Source: Streptomyces parvulus (lineage in GTDB: Bacteria > Actinomycetota > Actinomycetes > Streptomycetales > Streptomycetaceae). From it: DNA of 64,000 nt. A model generated the notes under the pieces. It was not told where the DNA came from and did no database searches. It saw nothing but the letters and a program-made list of their open reading frames with translations. Location: assembly GCF_014648855.1 (NCBI RefSeq), contig NZ_BMRX01000015.1, positions 124,001 through 188,000 of the forward strand, in the 5' to 3' direction. The translations under genes were made by a program, and so were the position numbers. Shown here piece by piece: positions 1-8,158 of this stretch. Within the stretch, counting starts at the first letter, position 1. Each line of letters opens with the position of its first letter.

Positions 1-41
1 GGTACCGGTACGGCCTTGGTACGAGTCTGGGCGGTGGTCAA
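1..41 (-). CDS. Probable start of geranyl diphosphate 2-C-methyltransferase (partial)
   Basis: Only the first 13 codons are present; the gene runs off the left edge. The only usable start codon in the 111 bp after the terpene synthase is a TTG at 41-39, preceded by GGGAG six bases upstream (minus strand). It reads MTTAQTRTKAVPV, a Thr/Ala/Val-rich beginning like the N terminus of characterised 2-methylisoborneol methyltransferases. In known operons (S. coelicolor SCO7699-7701) the order is shell protein, terpene synthase, SAM-dependent methyltransferase that makes 2-methyl-GPP, so position and strand fit. The identity rests mostly on context, because the catalytic domain lies outside the window. 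Confidence 0.45.
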   Translation of the reverse strand, partial: MTTAQTRTKAVPV

Positions 42-111
42 CTATGGCTCCCTGGTGCTGTGATGCGTGTTCCGTCGTGCCGTGGGCGCTGGTGCCGGTG
101 CCGGGCGCCGG

Positions 112-1170
112 TCACCAGTAGTCGGGCAGGCTGTAGCGGTCGCTGTTGGTCGCGTGCCATTCGTGGTTGCCCGACACCCAGTCGGCCAGGCCGCGGGCGT
201 ACCGCTCGACGAGGGGCGAGGTGGTGGACAGCAGGGCGGACTCCGTTTCGAACGCTTCCATGATCTCGTTGTGGATGTCGACGCTGCGGAGATAGGCGGC
301 CTTGAGGCCGCACCGGTCGTTGGCGGCGACGACCTGGGGCAGGTTCAGGTGCTCCGGGTCGCTCGCCAGTTCCTTGGTGAACGAGTACAGGTCGTTGACG
401 ATGGTCGTGGCGTTGCAGGCGAGGGCCGTGATCCGCTGCACCTCGGGGCGGGCGTAGACCGCCTCGGGCAGTTCGTAGCCGTCCACCGCGTCCACGATGG
501 ACAGACACGGCCGGAAGTTGTTGAACTGCCGCATCACCAGGTACTCCCAGATCGGCGGCCGGTGCCGCGTCTCCGACCACGAGGCCTCCGCCAGGTACCC
601 GAGATGCAGCCGGGCGAGGTCGTGCACGAGCCGCGTCGTCTGACTGGGCGTGGCGAGCGCCGCGTAGTCCTTGAGGGCCCAGTGGTACGACCGCAGCGGG
701 CCGTCCGCCTGGACGCCGTGCCGCCACTCCTCCTCGGCCTCGGGGGTGGAGTGCAGGGGGTCGAGGGCGGACTGGGCGACGATCAGCCGGCCGCCGAGGC
801 CGCGCCGCGCGCCGCCCCTGCCCTCGTCCTCCTCGCAGTAGCAGCTGTCGACGATGTTCTCGGCCAGCAGCAGCTTTCCCGCGACGGTGAGGCGTTCCAT
901 GTCGACCGCCTCGGGGTGCTGGAGCGCCACGGCCCGGCCGAACTGGAACTGGCCGAAGTCCCCGCTCCACTCCGGCGGGAACAGGTCGAGGGCGCGGGCC
1001 CAGGCCTCCAGTCTCTCGTCGATCTCGGCGGCCTTGCCGGGGTCGGCGGGCGGAACGGGCCGGTGGATCAGGCCGGGGATGGTCTTCTCACGCCGGGCCC
1101 GCATGGACCGGGCGGGGTTCGGCGGGCCGGGCAGCGGATAGGCGGCCGTGCCGCTCGCGGAGGTGCTCAT
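112..1170 (-). CDS. 2-methylisoborneol synthase-like terpene cyclase (encapsulin cargo)
   Basis: 352 aa class I terpene synthase. It is collinear with 2-methylisoborneol synthase of S. coelicolor from IPGL (residue 31) to the C-terminal RYSLPDYW. The Asp-rich metal site reads VDSCYCEED (D108, S109), where the reference I remember has DDCYCED, so the second Asp is Ser. The NSE triad is intact (N259, S263, E267 in NDLYSFTKE). It would cyclise 2-methyl-GPP or a related prenyl diphosphate with Mg2+. The ATG at 1170 overlaps the shell gene stop (ATGA), implying translational coupling. The N-terminal extension is only about 30 residues; the roughly 440-aa relatives carry a long Pro/Ala-rich disordered arm that targets them into the shell. 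The frame stays open upstream to 1713, but that reads as a shadow of the shell gene. Confidence 0.88.
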   Translation of the reverse strand: MSTSASGTAAYPLPGPPNPARSMRARREKTIPGLIHRPVPPADPGKAAEIDERLEAWARALDLFPPEWSGDFGQFQFGRAVALQHPEAVDMERLTVAGKLLLAENIVDSCYCEEDEGRGGARRGLGGRLIVAQSALDPLHSTPEAEEEWRHGVQADGPLRSYHWALKDYAALATPSQTTRLVHDLARLHLGYLAEASWSETRHRPPIWEYLVMRQFNNFRPCLSIVDAVDGYELPEAVYARPEVQRITALACNATTIVNDLYSFTKELASDPEHLNLPQVVAANDRCGLKAAYLRSVDIHNEIMEAFETESALLSTTSPLVERYARGLADWVSGNHEWHATNSDRYSLPDYW

Positions 1171-2633
1171 CGGTCGTGTGCTCCAGCAGATCGGTCGGCG
1201 ACCCGGCCGAGTTGGACGTTCTCCAGGAGGCCGGCCGCGTCGGGTACGAGGATGGCCAGTGAGTAGTAGGCGGTCACGAGATAGCTGGTGACGGCGTTCC
1301 GGCCGACGCCCATGAAGCGGACGTTGAGCCCGGGTTCGTACTCCTCGGGGATGCCGGTCTGGTACAGGCCGACGACACCCTGCTCGGCCTCGCCGGTGCG
1401 CAGCGCGAGGATGCCGGTCGTGTGCGAGCGGGAGACGGGGATCTTGCCGCACGGGAAGATCGGGACGCCCCGCCAGGCGGGGACGTGGTGGCCGTTCACG
1501 GTCGCCGAGCCCGGCACAAGACCGCGCTTGTTGCACTGCCGGAAGAACGCGGCGATCGCCTTCGGGTGGGCGAGGAACAGCCCCGTCCCGCGGCGCATGG
1601 CGAGGAGTTCGTCCATGTCGTCGGGGGTGGGCGGCCCGCCGGACGTGCTGATGCGCTGACCGGGGTCGACGTTGTGCAGCAGCCCGAACTCCCGGTTGTT
1701 CACCAGCTCCCACTCCTGGCGTTCGCGGATCTCCTGGATGGTCAGCCGCAGTTGCTGCCGCGTCTGGTCCATGGGATCGCTGTAGAGGTCCGCGACGCGG
1801 GTGTGCACGCGGAGCACCGTCTGCGTGAGGGACAGCTCGTACTCGCGCGGTGCGAGGTCGTAGTCGACGAAGCCGCCGGACAGCGTCGGCTCACCGCGGT
1901 GGCCGGACCCGACCGGCATGTCCGCCTCGCCCGAGCGGTTCGCCGGGAGCCGCCGCCGCTCCTCGTACGCCGCGAGATGAGCGGCCAGGGACGGCACCCG
2001 GCCGGCCAGTTCGCGCAGCACTTCCCCCGGCAGCGCGAGCACCACCGCCGCCGTCTGGGCGCGCACCGTCGCCGGCCACAGCGGATCGGGCCGGCCGATC
2101 GCCTCGTCGCCCACCGGTTCGCCGCCGCCGAGGACACCGACCACGGCCTCCCCGCCGTACTTCCCGACGGCGAGCCGCGTGAGGCGGCCGTGGACGACCA
2201 GGCAGATCTCCGTCACCGGCCGGCCCGCCTCGCACAGCACCTCACCGGCACGGACCTCGCGGACGGCGAAACGGGAGGCCAGTTCCGCCAGGACCTCGTG
2301 GTCGTCGTAACCCCGGAGCGCGGGCAGCTCGGTGAGGGTCCGCGGGATCACCCGGACGTCGTCCGCGCCGTTGTGCTCGAAGCGGACCCTGCCCCGGCCC
2401 AGGTGCAGTTGCAGGCGGCGGTTGACCCGGTACGACCCGCCCCCGACGTCCACCCACGGCAGCTTCCTGATCAGCCACCGGGAGGAGATGCCCCGCATCT
2501 GGGGCTCGGACTTGGTGGTGGTCGCCAGCTGTCGCGCGGCCCGTGTGCCGAGGCTGGTCGGCGGGTTCCCGTCGGACACCGCGGGACCGGGGCCCGGGGT
2601 GACCAGACCTGTGGCGCTGTCCTGAGCGGACAC
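1167..2633 (-). CDS. Family 2B encapsulin shell protein with cyclic-nucleotide-binding domain (EshA-like)
   Basis: 488 aa. Residues about 115-225 form a Crp-type cyclic-nucleotide-binding fold (VREVRAGEVLCEAGRPVTEI, then CLVVHGRLTRLAVGK). The rest matches the HK97-type shell of EshA/SCO7699, including the LLHNVDPGQR and RRGTGLFLAHP segments. Family 2B shells self-assemble into nanocompartments that enclose a terpene synthase, and the next gene encodes exactly that cargo. The GTG start at 2633 is chosen because GGGAGG lies just upstream and the N terminus MSAQDSATGL fits the family. The open frame continues upstream to 4136 without homology. No DNA-binding domain is present, so it is not a transcription factor despite the Crp-like fold. 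Confidence 0.9.
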   Translation of the reverse strand: MSAQDSATGLVTPGPGPAVSDGNPPTSLGTRAARQLATTTKSEPQMRGISSRWLIRKLPWVDVGGGSYRVNRRLQLHLGRGRVRFEHNGADDVRVIPRTLTELPALRGYDDHEVLAELASRFAVREVRAGEVLCEAGRPVTEICLVVHGRLTRLAVGKYGGEAVVGVLGGGEPVGDEAIGRPDPLWPATVRAQTAAVVLALPGEVLRELAGRVPSLAAHLAAYEERRRLPANRSGEADMPVGSGHRGEPTLSGGFVDYDLAPREYELSLTQTVLRVHTRVADLYSDPMDQTRQQLRLTIQEIRERQEWELVNNREFGLLHNVDPGQRISTSGGPPTPDDMDELLAMRRGTGLFLAHPKAIAAFFRQCNKRGLVPGSATVNGHHVPAWRGVPIFPCGKIPVSRSHTTGILALRTGEAEQGVVGLYQTGIPEEYEPGLNVRFMGVGRNAVTSYLVTAYYSLAILVPDAAGLLENVQLGRVADRSAGAHDR

Positions 2634-3006
2634 TTTCCCTCCCGGAAGGGGCGAGCGGTAGTGAGCGGAACGACCCTTGGTGCACAAGTGGACCGTGCGC
2701 CTCAGCAAGACAACCAGGGCCGGCCCACCTGCCGGTACGGCGCGAAGGGGGCGGTCTTCACCCCACGAGGCACAAACACCGCGGATGAAGCGCAGGGCGC
2801 GCGGGCCACCCACCCGCACGCCCCGCCACCACTCCGAACTCCCCGGCGTCACACGCATGCCGCGGCGCCTCACGGGCATCACGCGCCGGACGCCGCGCCA
2901 CCACCGCGCGGGCCGCGCGCTCCCGGGTCGGTCGAGTCCCCTGGGTAGGCTGGGGCGATCACGGCCCGCGTATCGCAGCAGATGTGACAGATGTGGAGCT
3001 CCCGCC
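2634..3006. other. Divergent intergenic region, no gene
   Basis: About 370 bp between the encapsulin and the GOLPH3 gene. It must hold the promoters of both transcription units, but I could not identify a convincing -35/-10 pair. A short dyad with CTTG/CAAG arms sits at 2676-2688, about 43 bp upstream of the encapsulin start; it is too weak to call an operator. All open frames here are GC-rich shadows. Confidence 0.5.
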
Positions 3007-3609
3007 ATGACCACTGCGCAGGACCTGACGATCGTCTCCCTGGAGGCGCCCACCGAGTATCCCGTCGAGCGCGGCGACCTCTCGCTGGCCCTGGCCGGAG
3101 CCGAACTGATCGACCTGCTGGAGGGCGGCGCCGTCGCCCTGGACGGGCTCGTCCCGCGTCCGGTGGCGCCCCCGGAGACCGGCGACACCCGGCTGGAGGC
3201 GGCGGCCGCCGAGGTCGGCCGCGCACCGGACGAGTCGGTCAAGGAGTGGCTGTGGCGCCGGGGGCGCGGACTGGCGGCGGAGTACCTCGCCGCCGAGGGC
3301 GCCGACGACGGCGGCCGCAAACGCCCGCGGTGGCTGGGACGGCGCGACACCGAGCGCCCGGCCCCGTCCGATCCGCAGACGCGCCGGCGGGCCACCGAAC
3401 GCTGGGAATCCGGCGACCCCGTGCTGGCCGGCCTCGCGGCCGCGGTGGGGATCCACCACGAGTCGGCCGACCGGATCGAGGACCCCGCGGACGACCGGAT
3501 CGCCGCCGTGCTCGCCGCGGTGAACGACGCCGTCGTGGAGCTGGCGGCCATCAGGCAGCGCCGCGACATCGAGGACGCCGCCTTCGACAACATCTGGCGC
3601 GGCCTGTGA
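3007..3609 (+). CDS. GOLPH3/VPS74 (GPP34) family protein
   Basis: 200 aa, soluble, no signal peptide. The N-terminal pattern LALAGAELIDLLEGGAVALD and the later DPLL-like SVKEWL segment are typical of the GPP34 domain family that is widespread in Streptomyces. Eukaryotic members bind phosphatidylinositol-4-phosphate and retain Golgi glycosyltransferases; the actinobacterial function is unknown. The ATG at 3007 has GGAG at about 2995. A charged, Arg-rich insertion (GRKRPRWLGRRDTER) lies at about residues 100-115. It is monocistronic as far as I can see and divergent from the encapsulin operon. Confidence 0.75.
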   Translation: MTTAQDLTIVSLEAPTEYPVERGDLSLALAGAELIDLLEGGAVALDGLVPRPVAPPETGDTRLEAAAAEVGRAPDESVKEWLWRRGRGLAAEYLAAEGADDGGRKRPRWLGRRDTERPAPSDPQTRRRATERWESGDPVLAGLAAAVGIHHESADRIEDPADDRIAAVLAAVNDAVVELAAIRQRRDIEDAAFDNIWRGL

Positions 3610-3762
3610 CGGCCACCGCCCCGGGCGCCTGAGCCCACCCGGCGCGGGCGCCCCCACCGCGGCCCCGTCGGCATGTCGCTGCCCGGGCCTCCGCGCCCGG
3701 TCGGCGAGGATTCCGGCAGAGCAGGCCTCGGCGAAACCGGGCGAACGCGCAGGGAGGCAGCG

Positions 3763-4857
3763 GTGACGGTCCAGCGGGTCGGACTCGTGGTGCACGGAGG
3801 CCGCGAGGGAGCGGCGGCGGCGGCGCGGGACGTCCGGCGGTGGTGCGAGGAGAACGCCGTCCGCTGTGCCGACATCGACGTCTGGAGCGGCGAGGGCAGG
3901 CGCAGCGCCCGGGAGGAGGTCGAGGCGGCCGGCGACCCCGACCTCGTCGTCACCCTCGGCGGTGACGGCACCTTCCTTCGCGGCGCCCGGCTGGCGGCCG
4001 AGAACGACGCGCTCATCCTCGGCGTCGACCTCGGCCGCGTCGGCTTCCTGACCGAGGTGCCCGCGCCCGCCGTGCGCGCCGCGCTCGACGCCGTACGGGA
4101 CGGCCGCGTCGACCCGGAGAACCGCATGCTGCTCACCCTCAGGGCTTCCCGGCTGCTGGAGATCCCGAAGGAGATGGAGGCCCTGCTGCGCTACGGGCGG
4201 GGCCCGCTGCTGCCGCCGCCGCGCGTGCGCACCGACTGCGAGAGCGGCGGCGAGTGGGGCATCGCGCTGAACGTCACGGCCCTCAACGACGTCGTGCTGG
4301 AGAAGCTGTCCAGGGACCGGCAGGTCTCCGTCGGCGTCTACGTCTCCGGCCGCCTGCTGGCCTCGTACTCCGCGGACGCCCTGCTGGTGGCCACGCCGAC
4401 CGGCTCGACCGCCTACAGCTTCGCGGCGGGCGGCCCGGTGGTCTCCCCCCGGGCCGAGGCACTCGTCTTCACCGCGGTGGCCCCGCACATGACCTTCGAC
4501 CGCTCCGTGGTGACCGCGCCCGACGAGCCCGTCGGCCTGCGCATCCTCGAACGGTCCGGACAGGCCGCCGTGAGCATCGACGGACAGCTCCGCGGCGTCC
4601 TCGACCCCGGCGACTGGCTCGGCGTCTACGCCGCGCCCCGCCGGCTGCGGGCGGTGCGGCTCGGGCCCATGGACTTCTACGGGCGGCTGCGCGAGCGCAT
4701 GCGGCTGACCGACGCCCCCGCGGCCGTCGCCGACGGCACCCCCGCACCCCTGTGGCCGGTGAGTACGCCCCCGCCGGGGGACCTCGCCCACCTGGCCATG
4801 CCCCTCCCCGGGCCCGACGGGACAACGGCCGGGGATGTGTCGCCGCCCTGCCCGTGA
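3763..4857 (+). CDS. nadK: NAD kinase
   Basis: 364 aa. The diagnostic NAD kinase motif GGDGT is at residues 66-70, followed by LGVDLGRVGFLTE, ALNDVVLEK and the substrate-loop TPTGSTAYSFAAGGP. It phosphorylates NAD+ to NADP+ in the cytoplasm, using ATP or polyphosphate. I chose the GTG at 3763 because GGGAGG precedes it by a normal spacing; the frame is open further upstream without homology. Between MLLTL and ALNDVV there is an extra stretch of about 35 residues (with LLEIPKEMEALLRYG) not expected in a compact NAD kinase, and the C-terminal 45 residues are proline-rich. Streptomyces genomes usually carry more than one NAD kinase, and this is probably the accessory copy. Confidence 0.9.
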   Translation: MTVQRVGLVVHGGREGAAAAARDVRRWCEENAVRCADIDVWSGEGRRSAREEVEAAGDPDLVVTLGGDGTFLRGARLAAENDALILGVDLGRVGFLTEVPAPAVRAALDAVRDGRVDPENRMLLTLRASRLLEIPKEMEALLRYGRGPLLPPPRVRTDCESGGEWGIALNVTALNDVVLEKLSRDRQVSVGVYVSGRLLASYSADALLVATPTGSTAYSFAAGGPVVSPRAEALVFTAVAPHMTFDRSVVTAPDEPVGLRILERSGQAAVSIDGQLRGVLDPGDWLGVYAAPRRLRAVRLGPMDFYGRLRERMRLTDAPAAVADGTPAPLWPVSTPPPGDLAHLAMPLPGPDGTTAGDVSPPCP

Positions 4858-4914
4858 CATAACCTCTCCTCAGGAGGCGCCTGTCGGGCGCCCGGCCGGG
4901 GGTGGGAGGCGACG

Positions 4915-5787
4915 GTGCTCAGGAGCGGCGGCTCACGATGGCTCGCATGCGCCGCGGCCGTGGCGTGTCTGCTGCTGCTCGGCCCGAGCGCACCCGAAGG
5001 CCCCCCGTTCTCCAGGGCACTTCCCGTCGACGCCGTGACGGACGTCGTGCCGAACCGCGTCATGACGTGGAACCTCTGCAACCCCTGCGACGCGAGCAAC
5101 GTCGACCGCGCGGCCGAGATCGCCACGTACGCGCCCCAGGTCGTGGGCATGCAGGAGGCGTGCGCGCGGGACGTCGAGAAGATCCGGGACTACCTGGAGG
5201 TCTTCTACGGCCTGCGCTACCACGTCGCCTACGGCTCGGTCCTGCAGAACTGGAGCCGCTGCGGCGGAGCGCCGTGGAACCCCGGTGGATTCGGGCAGGC
5301 GCTCCTGTCGGCGGCCCCGATGACGGACCGCGTCGAGGTGGAGTACCCCGAGGGCGGATCGGAGGACCGCGGCTACATGGCGGTCACCACGACCGTGGGC
5401 GGCCAATCCGTGCGGGTCTTCAACACGCACCTCGCCCAGCGGCGCCAGGAGGAGTTCCGCGAGGGCCAGACACGGGTGCTGGCGAAGGCCGTAGCCCGGA
5501 GCGAACGCGCCATCGTCCTCGGCGACTTCAACGCCGTACCGGACGCGCCGGAACTCTCCCGGATGTGGGCCCTGGCCACCGACACGGACCCCGCGTGCGG
5601 TCCCGCACCGGCCGCGGAGTGCGCGCCGACGACGGAGTGGCAGAGCAAGTTCGACTACGTCTTCCTGCGCGGCATCGCCCCGCTGCGGCACCGCGTGGTG
5701 CGGAGCGAGTACTCGGACCACTACCTGCTGCACACCGACGTGGACCCGACGCGCGCCGCGACGCGGGCCGCCCGTCCCGCCCGGTAA
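4915..5787 (+). CDS. Secreted endonuclease/exonuclease/phosphatase (EEP) family protein
   Basis: 290 aa. An N-terminal hydrophobic segment (ACAAAVACLLLLG) gives a signal peptide or anchor. The EEP fold shows MTWNLCNPC (first Asn), VGMQEA (metal-binding Glu), NTHLAQRR, LGDFNAVPD and the final SDHYLL (catalytic Asp-His). The set is complete, so it should be an active metal-dependent phosphodiesterase acting outside the membrane on nucleic acid, phosphoinositide or sphingomyelin-like substrates; the sequence does not decide which. Start is the GTG at 4915 after GGGAGG. Cysteines in NLCNPCDAS and in the DPACGP and AECAP segments could form disulphides. Confidence 0.85.
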   Translation: MLRSGGSRWLACAAAVACLLLLGPSAPEGPPFSRALPVDAVTDVVPNRVMTWNLCNPCDASNVDRAAEIATYAPQVVGMQEACARDVEKIRDYLEVFYGLRYHVAYGSVLQNWSRCGGAPWNPGGFGQALLSAAPMTDRVEVEYPEGGSEDRGYMAVTTTVGGQSVRVFNTHLAQRRQEEFREGQTRVLAKAVARSERAIVLGDFNAVPDAPELSRMWALATDTDPACGPAPAAECAPTTEWQSKFDYVFLRGIAPLRHRVVRSEYSDHYLLHTDVDPTRAATRAARPAR

Positions 5788-5829
5788 CGGGAGCAAAGCG
5801 GTGGTGGGCGGGGCCCGTCGGGGGAGAGG

Positions 5830-6633
5830 ATGGGGGCCATGACCGGAGAGACCTCCTCCATCGACAGCACCAGGCCCAGTATCGCCCGCGTCTACGACTA
5901 CCTGCTCGGCGGCAAGGACAACTACGCCGTGGACCGGGAGATCGGGGACGTGTTCAAACGCGACCTGCCCGGATCGGTGGCGATCGCCTTCGCCAACCGC
6001 GCGGCGCTGGTCCGGGCGGTGCGGGAGATCGTGACGACCACCGGGATACGGCAGTTCATCGACCTGGGCAGCGGCCTGCCCACCGCCGACAACGTCCATC
6101 AGGTGGCACAGCGGCACGATCCGGACGCCAGGGTGGTGTACGTGGACACCGACCCCCAGGTCCTGGTCCACGGCCGGGCGCTGCTGGAGGAGAACGACAG
6201 GACGCGCGTCGTGCCGGTGGACGTCCGCGACCCCGAGGGGGTCCGCGCCCACCCGCACACCCGGGAGCTGATCGACTTCGACCGTCCCGTCGCCGTCATG
6301 TTCAGCGCCATCCTCCACCACGTCAACGACGAGGAGGACCCCGCGGGGATCGTCCGCTACTGGCGGGAACAGGTGCCCTGCGGCAGTCACTTCTTCGTCA
6401 GCCACTTCCGGTCCGGGAACAACCCGGAGACGACCGGGGCCGAGAAGGTCCTCCAGGGCACGTTCGGCCGCGGCCGGTGGCGCACCGACGAGGAGATCGC
6501 GGCCCTCCTGGACGGCCTCGAGATCCTCGAACCCGGAATAGTCCCCGCGTCCCTGTGGCACGCCGGCGCCAACCCCTGCGAGCCCACCGTGTGGGAGCGG
6601 CTGATCGCCGCCGGAATGGCCCGCAAGTCATGA
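5830..6633 (+). CDS. SAM-dependent methyltransferase, DUF574 (SAV2177) family
   Basis: 267 aa. Opening with PSIARVYDYLLGGKDNYAVD and the glycine-rich SAM loop FIDLGSGLPT, then VVYVDTDPQVLVHG, is the signature of the DUF574 methyltransferase family (Methyltransf_19), which is amplified in Streptomyces. Substrates are generally unknown. Two ATGs are possible: 5830 (GGGGGAGAGG directly upstream) and 5839, which gives the more usual MTGETSS beginning. I list the longer form. It is followed after 46 bp by a second, unrelated methyltransferase, and the two may be co-transcribed. Confidence 0.85.
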   Translation: MGAMTGETSSIDSTRPSIARVYDYLLGGKDNYAVDREIGDVFKRDLPGSVAIAFANRAALVRAVREIVTTTGIRQFIDLGSGLPTADNVHQVAQRHDPDARVVYVDTDPQVLVHGRALLEENDRTRVVPVDVRDPEGVRAHPHTRELIDFDRPVAVMFSAILHHVNDEEDPAGIVRYWREQVPCGSHFFVSHFRSGNNPETTGAEKVLQGTFGRGRWRTDEEIAALLDGLEILEPGIVPASLWHAGANPCEPTVWERLIAAGMARKS

Positions 6634-6679
6634 GGCCGGTGGTCCGGCCGAGCCGCATCGGGCCGCGCGGAGCCGTTGC

Positions 6680-7459
6680 GTGAGAAACGGTGAACGGACC
6701 GCCCACGCCTCCTCGTTCGGTGCCGCGGCCGACGAGTACGCGGAGCACCGCCCGGACTACGCCCGAGCCGCTGTCGCCTGGGCGCTGGAACCCGCGCCGG
6801 GCCCGCGAGTGCTCGACCTCGGCGCCGGGACCGGCAAGCTGACCGCCAAGTTGGCCACCCTCGGCGCCGACCTCGTCGCGGTCGAACCCGACCCGGCGAT
6901 GCTGGGCGAACTGCGCCGCTCGCTGCCGGACGTCCGCGCCCTGGCGGGGAGCGCCGAGGCGATCCCGCTGCCCGACGCCTCCGTCGACGCCGTACTGGCC
7001 GGCAACGCCATGCACTGGTTCGACATGGCCGTCGCGGGACCCGAGATCGCCAGGGTCCTCGCGCCCGGGGGAGTCCTGGCCGGCCTCTGGAACCTCCTGG
7101 ACGACCGGACCGGGTGGGTCGCCGAACTCGCCCGGACCGCCGGGAGCGCCGCCGTCGGCCCGCGCGACACACCCGCCGCCTGGCGGATCGAGACGGCCGC
7201 CGTGCACCTGCCGTCGGATCCGGCCCGGGCCCGCTTCGGTTCACCGGAGCGGGCCGAGTTCCCGCACGGGCAGCGCCGGACCGCCGACTCCCTCGTCGCC
7301 ACCCTCGGAACCCGCGCGGGGATGCTCGTGATGCCGGAACCGGAGCGCGCGGCCGCCCTGGGCCGCATCCGCGCGTTCCTCGCCGGCCGGGCGGAGACCG
7401 CACGCGGGGAGTTCACGCTGCCGATGCTGACGGGCGTGCTCCGCGTCCGGCGGCTGTGA
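6680..7459 (+). CDS. Class I SAM-dependent methyltransferase
   Basis: 259 aa Methyltransf_11/25 fold. SAM-binding motif I is VLDLGAGTGKLTAKL at about residues 45-58, acidic motif II VAVEPDPAMLG, and post-motif LPDASVDAVLAGNAMHWFD. The AMHWFD segment is characteristic of the YcgJ/SmtA-like small-molecule methyltransferases. The GTG at 6680 gives MRNGERTAHASSFG; no clear ribosome site precedes it, so the start is uncertain. No substrate can be assigned. Confidence 0.8.
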   Translation: MRNGERTAHASSFGAAADEYAEHRPDYARAAVAWALEPAPGPRVLDLGAGTGKLTAKLATLGADLVAVEPDPAMLGELRRSLPDVRALAGSAEAIPLPDASVDAVLAGNAMHWFDMAVAGPEIARVLAPGGVLAGLWNLLDDRTGWVAELARTAGSAAVGPRDTPAAWRIETAAVHLPSDPARARFGSPERAEFPHGQRRTADSLVATLGTRAGMLVMPEPERAAALGRIRAFLAGRAETARGEFTLPMLTGVLRVRRL

Positions 7460-7501
7460 CACCGCCACCGGCGAGTCTGCCTCGGGAGAGGGGTACGGAG
7501 A

Positions 7502-8041
7502 ATGACCCAGGTGGGGACGACGGCGGTGCTGACGCTGGTGCCGGACGCCGGACCGCTGCTCGACGCGGCGGCCCGCGTGGACCCGCGGGCCGTGCGGACG
7601 GGCGTGCCCGCGCACGCCGCGCTGCTCTACCCGTGGCTGGCCGCCGACGAGGTGGGCGAGCCCGAACTGCGCTTGCTGCGCACCGCGTTGCCCCCCGGCC
7701 CCCTCCGGATCCGGCTGGCGGCGGTCGAGCGCCGCGGTGGGTTCGTCGGCGTCCCCGTCCCCGAGCTGGACGCCGCGGCGACCGCCGTACGCAGGGCATT
7801 TCCGGCGCACGTCCCCTACGGCGGCCGGTTCGGCGCCGATCCGCCGGTCCACGTCACCGTGGCGCTGGACGCGGAGGCCGAGGCGGCGGGCGTCATCGCC
7901 GCCCGGACGGCCGCTCGACTCCCGATCGTCACGGAGGTCGACGCCTTCCACGTCGTCTCCCTGACACCCGCCGGCTGGCGGGCGCTCGCGGCGCTGCCGC
8001 TCGCCGACGACGGCCCGGGCATCGCGTGGACCGTAGGCTAA
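7502..8041 (+). CDS. 2'-5' RNA ligase/2H phosphoesterase family protein
   Basis: 179 aa. Two His motifs of the 2H superfamily are visible: HAALLYPW (about residue 38) and HVTVAL (about residue 117). In the usual H-x-[ST] form only the second is canonical; the first has Ala-Ala after His, so activity is not assured. Family members hydrolyse 2',3'-cyclic or 2',5'-linked phosphodiesters. The ATG at 7502 has GGAG upstream. The TAA stop lies inside an inverted repeat at 8037-8052. Confidence 0.7.
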   Translation: MTQVGTTAVLTLVPDAGPLLDAAARVDPRAVRTGVPAHAALLYPWLAADEVGEPELRLLRTALPPGPLRIRLAAVERRGGFVGVPVPELDAAATAVRRAFPAHVPYGGRFGADPPVHVTVALDAEAEAAGVIAARTAARLPIVTEVDAFHVVSLTPAGWRALAALPLADDGPGIAWTVG

Positions 8042-8052
8042 ACTTGTTTAGC
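8037..8052. repeat. Perfect 7-bp inverted repeat, possible operator
   Basis: GCTAAAC-TT-GTTTAGC. Both arms are perfect with a 2-bp spacer and the element is strikingly AT-rich for this genome. It overlaps the stop of the 2H gene and lies about 110 bp upstream of the PucR-type regulator. There is no T-run, so it is not an obvious intrinsic terminator; a protein-binding site for the downstream regulator or a neighbour is more likely. Confidence 0.5.
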
Positions 8053-8158
8053 GAGCCTCACTGTTTCCACGGGCACGTTCCTGCCCGCCGAGCACGCACG
8101 GCCGGCTCCGCGCGTCCGCACCGGGAATCGGACACCACTCGACGGCGCGGAGGGACCT

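Noticed and set aside
1171..1713. Extension of the terpene synthase to supply the missing cargo arm
   Set aside because: The extension is an Arg/His/Pro shadow of the shell gene with no start signal; the ATGA overlap is the natural start.
2634..4136. 500-codon N-terminal extension of the encapsulin frame
   Set aside because: Ser/Arg/Pro-rich shadow opposite the GOLPH3 and NAD kinase genes; the GTG at 2633 has a strong ribosome site and a family-like N terminus.
8033..8052. Iron-box (DmdR/IdeR) site
   Set aside because: Only about half of the consensus positions match and the real symmetry axis of the element is different.
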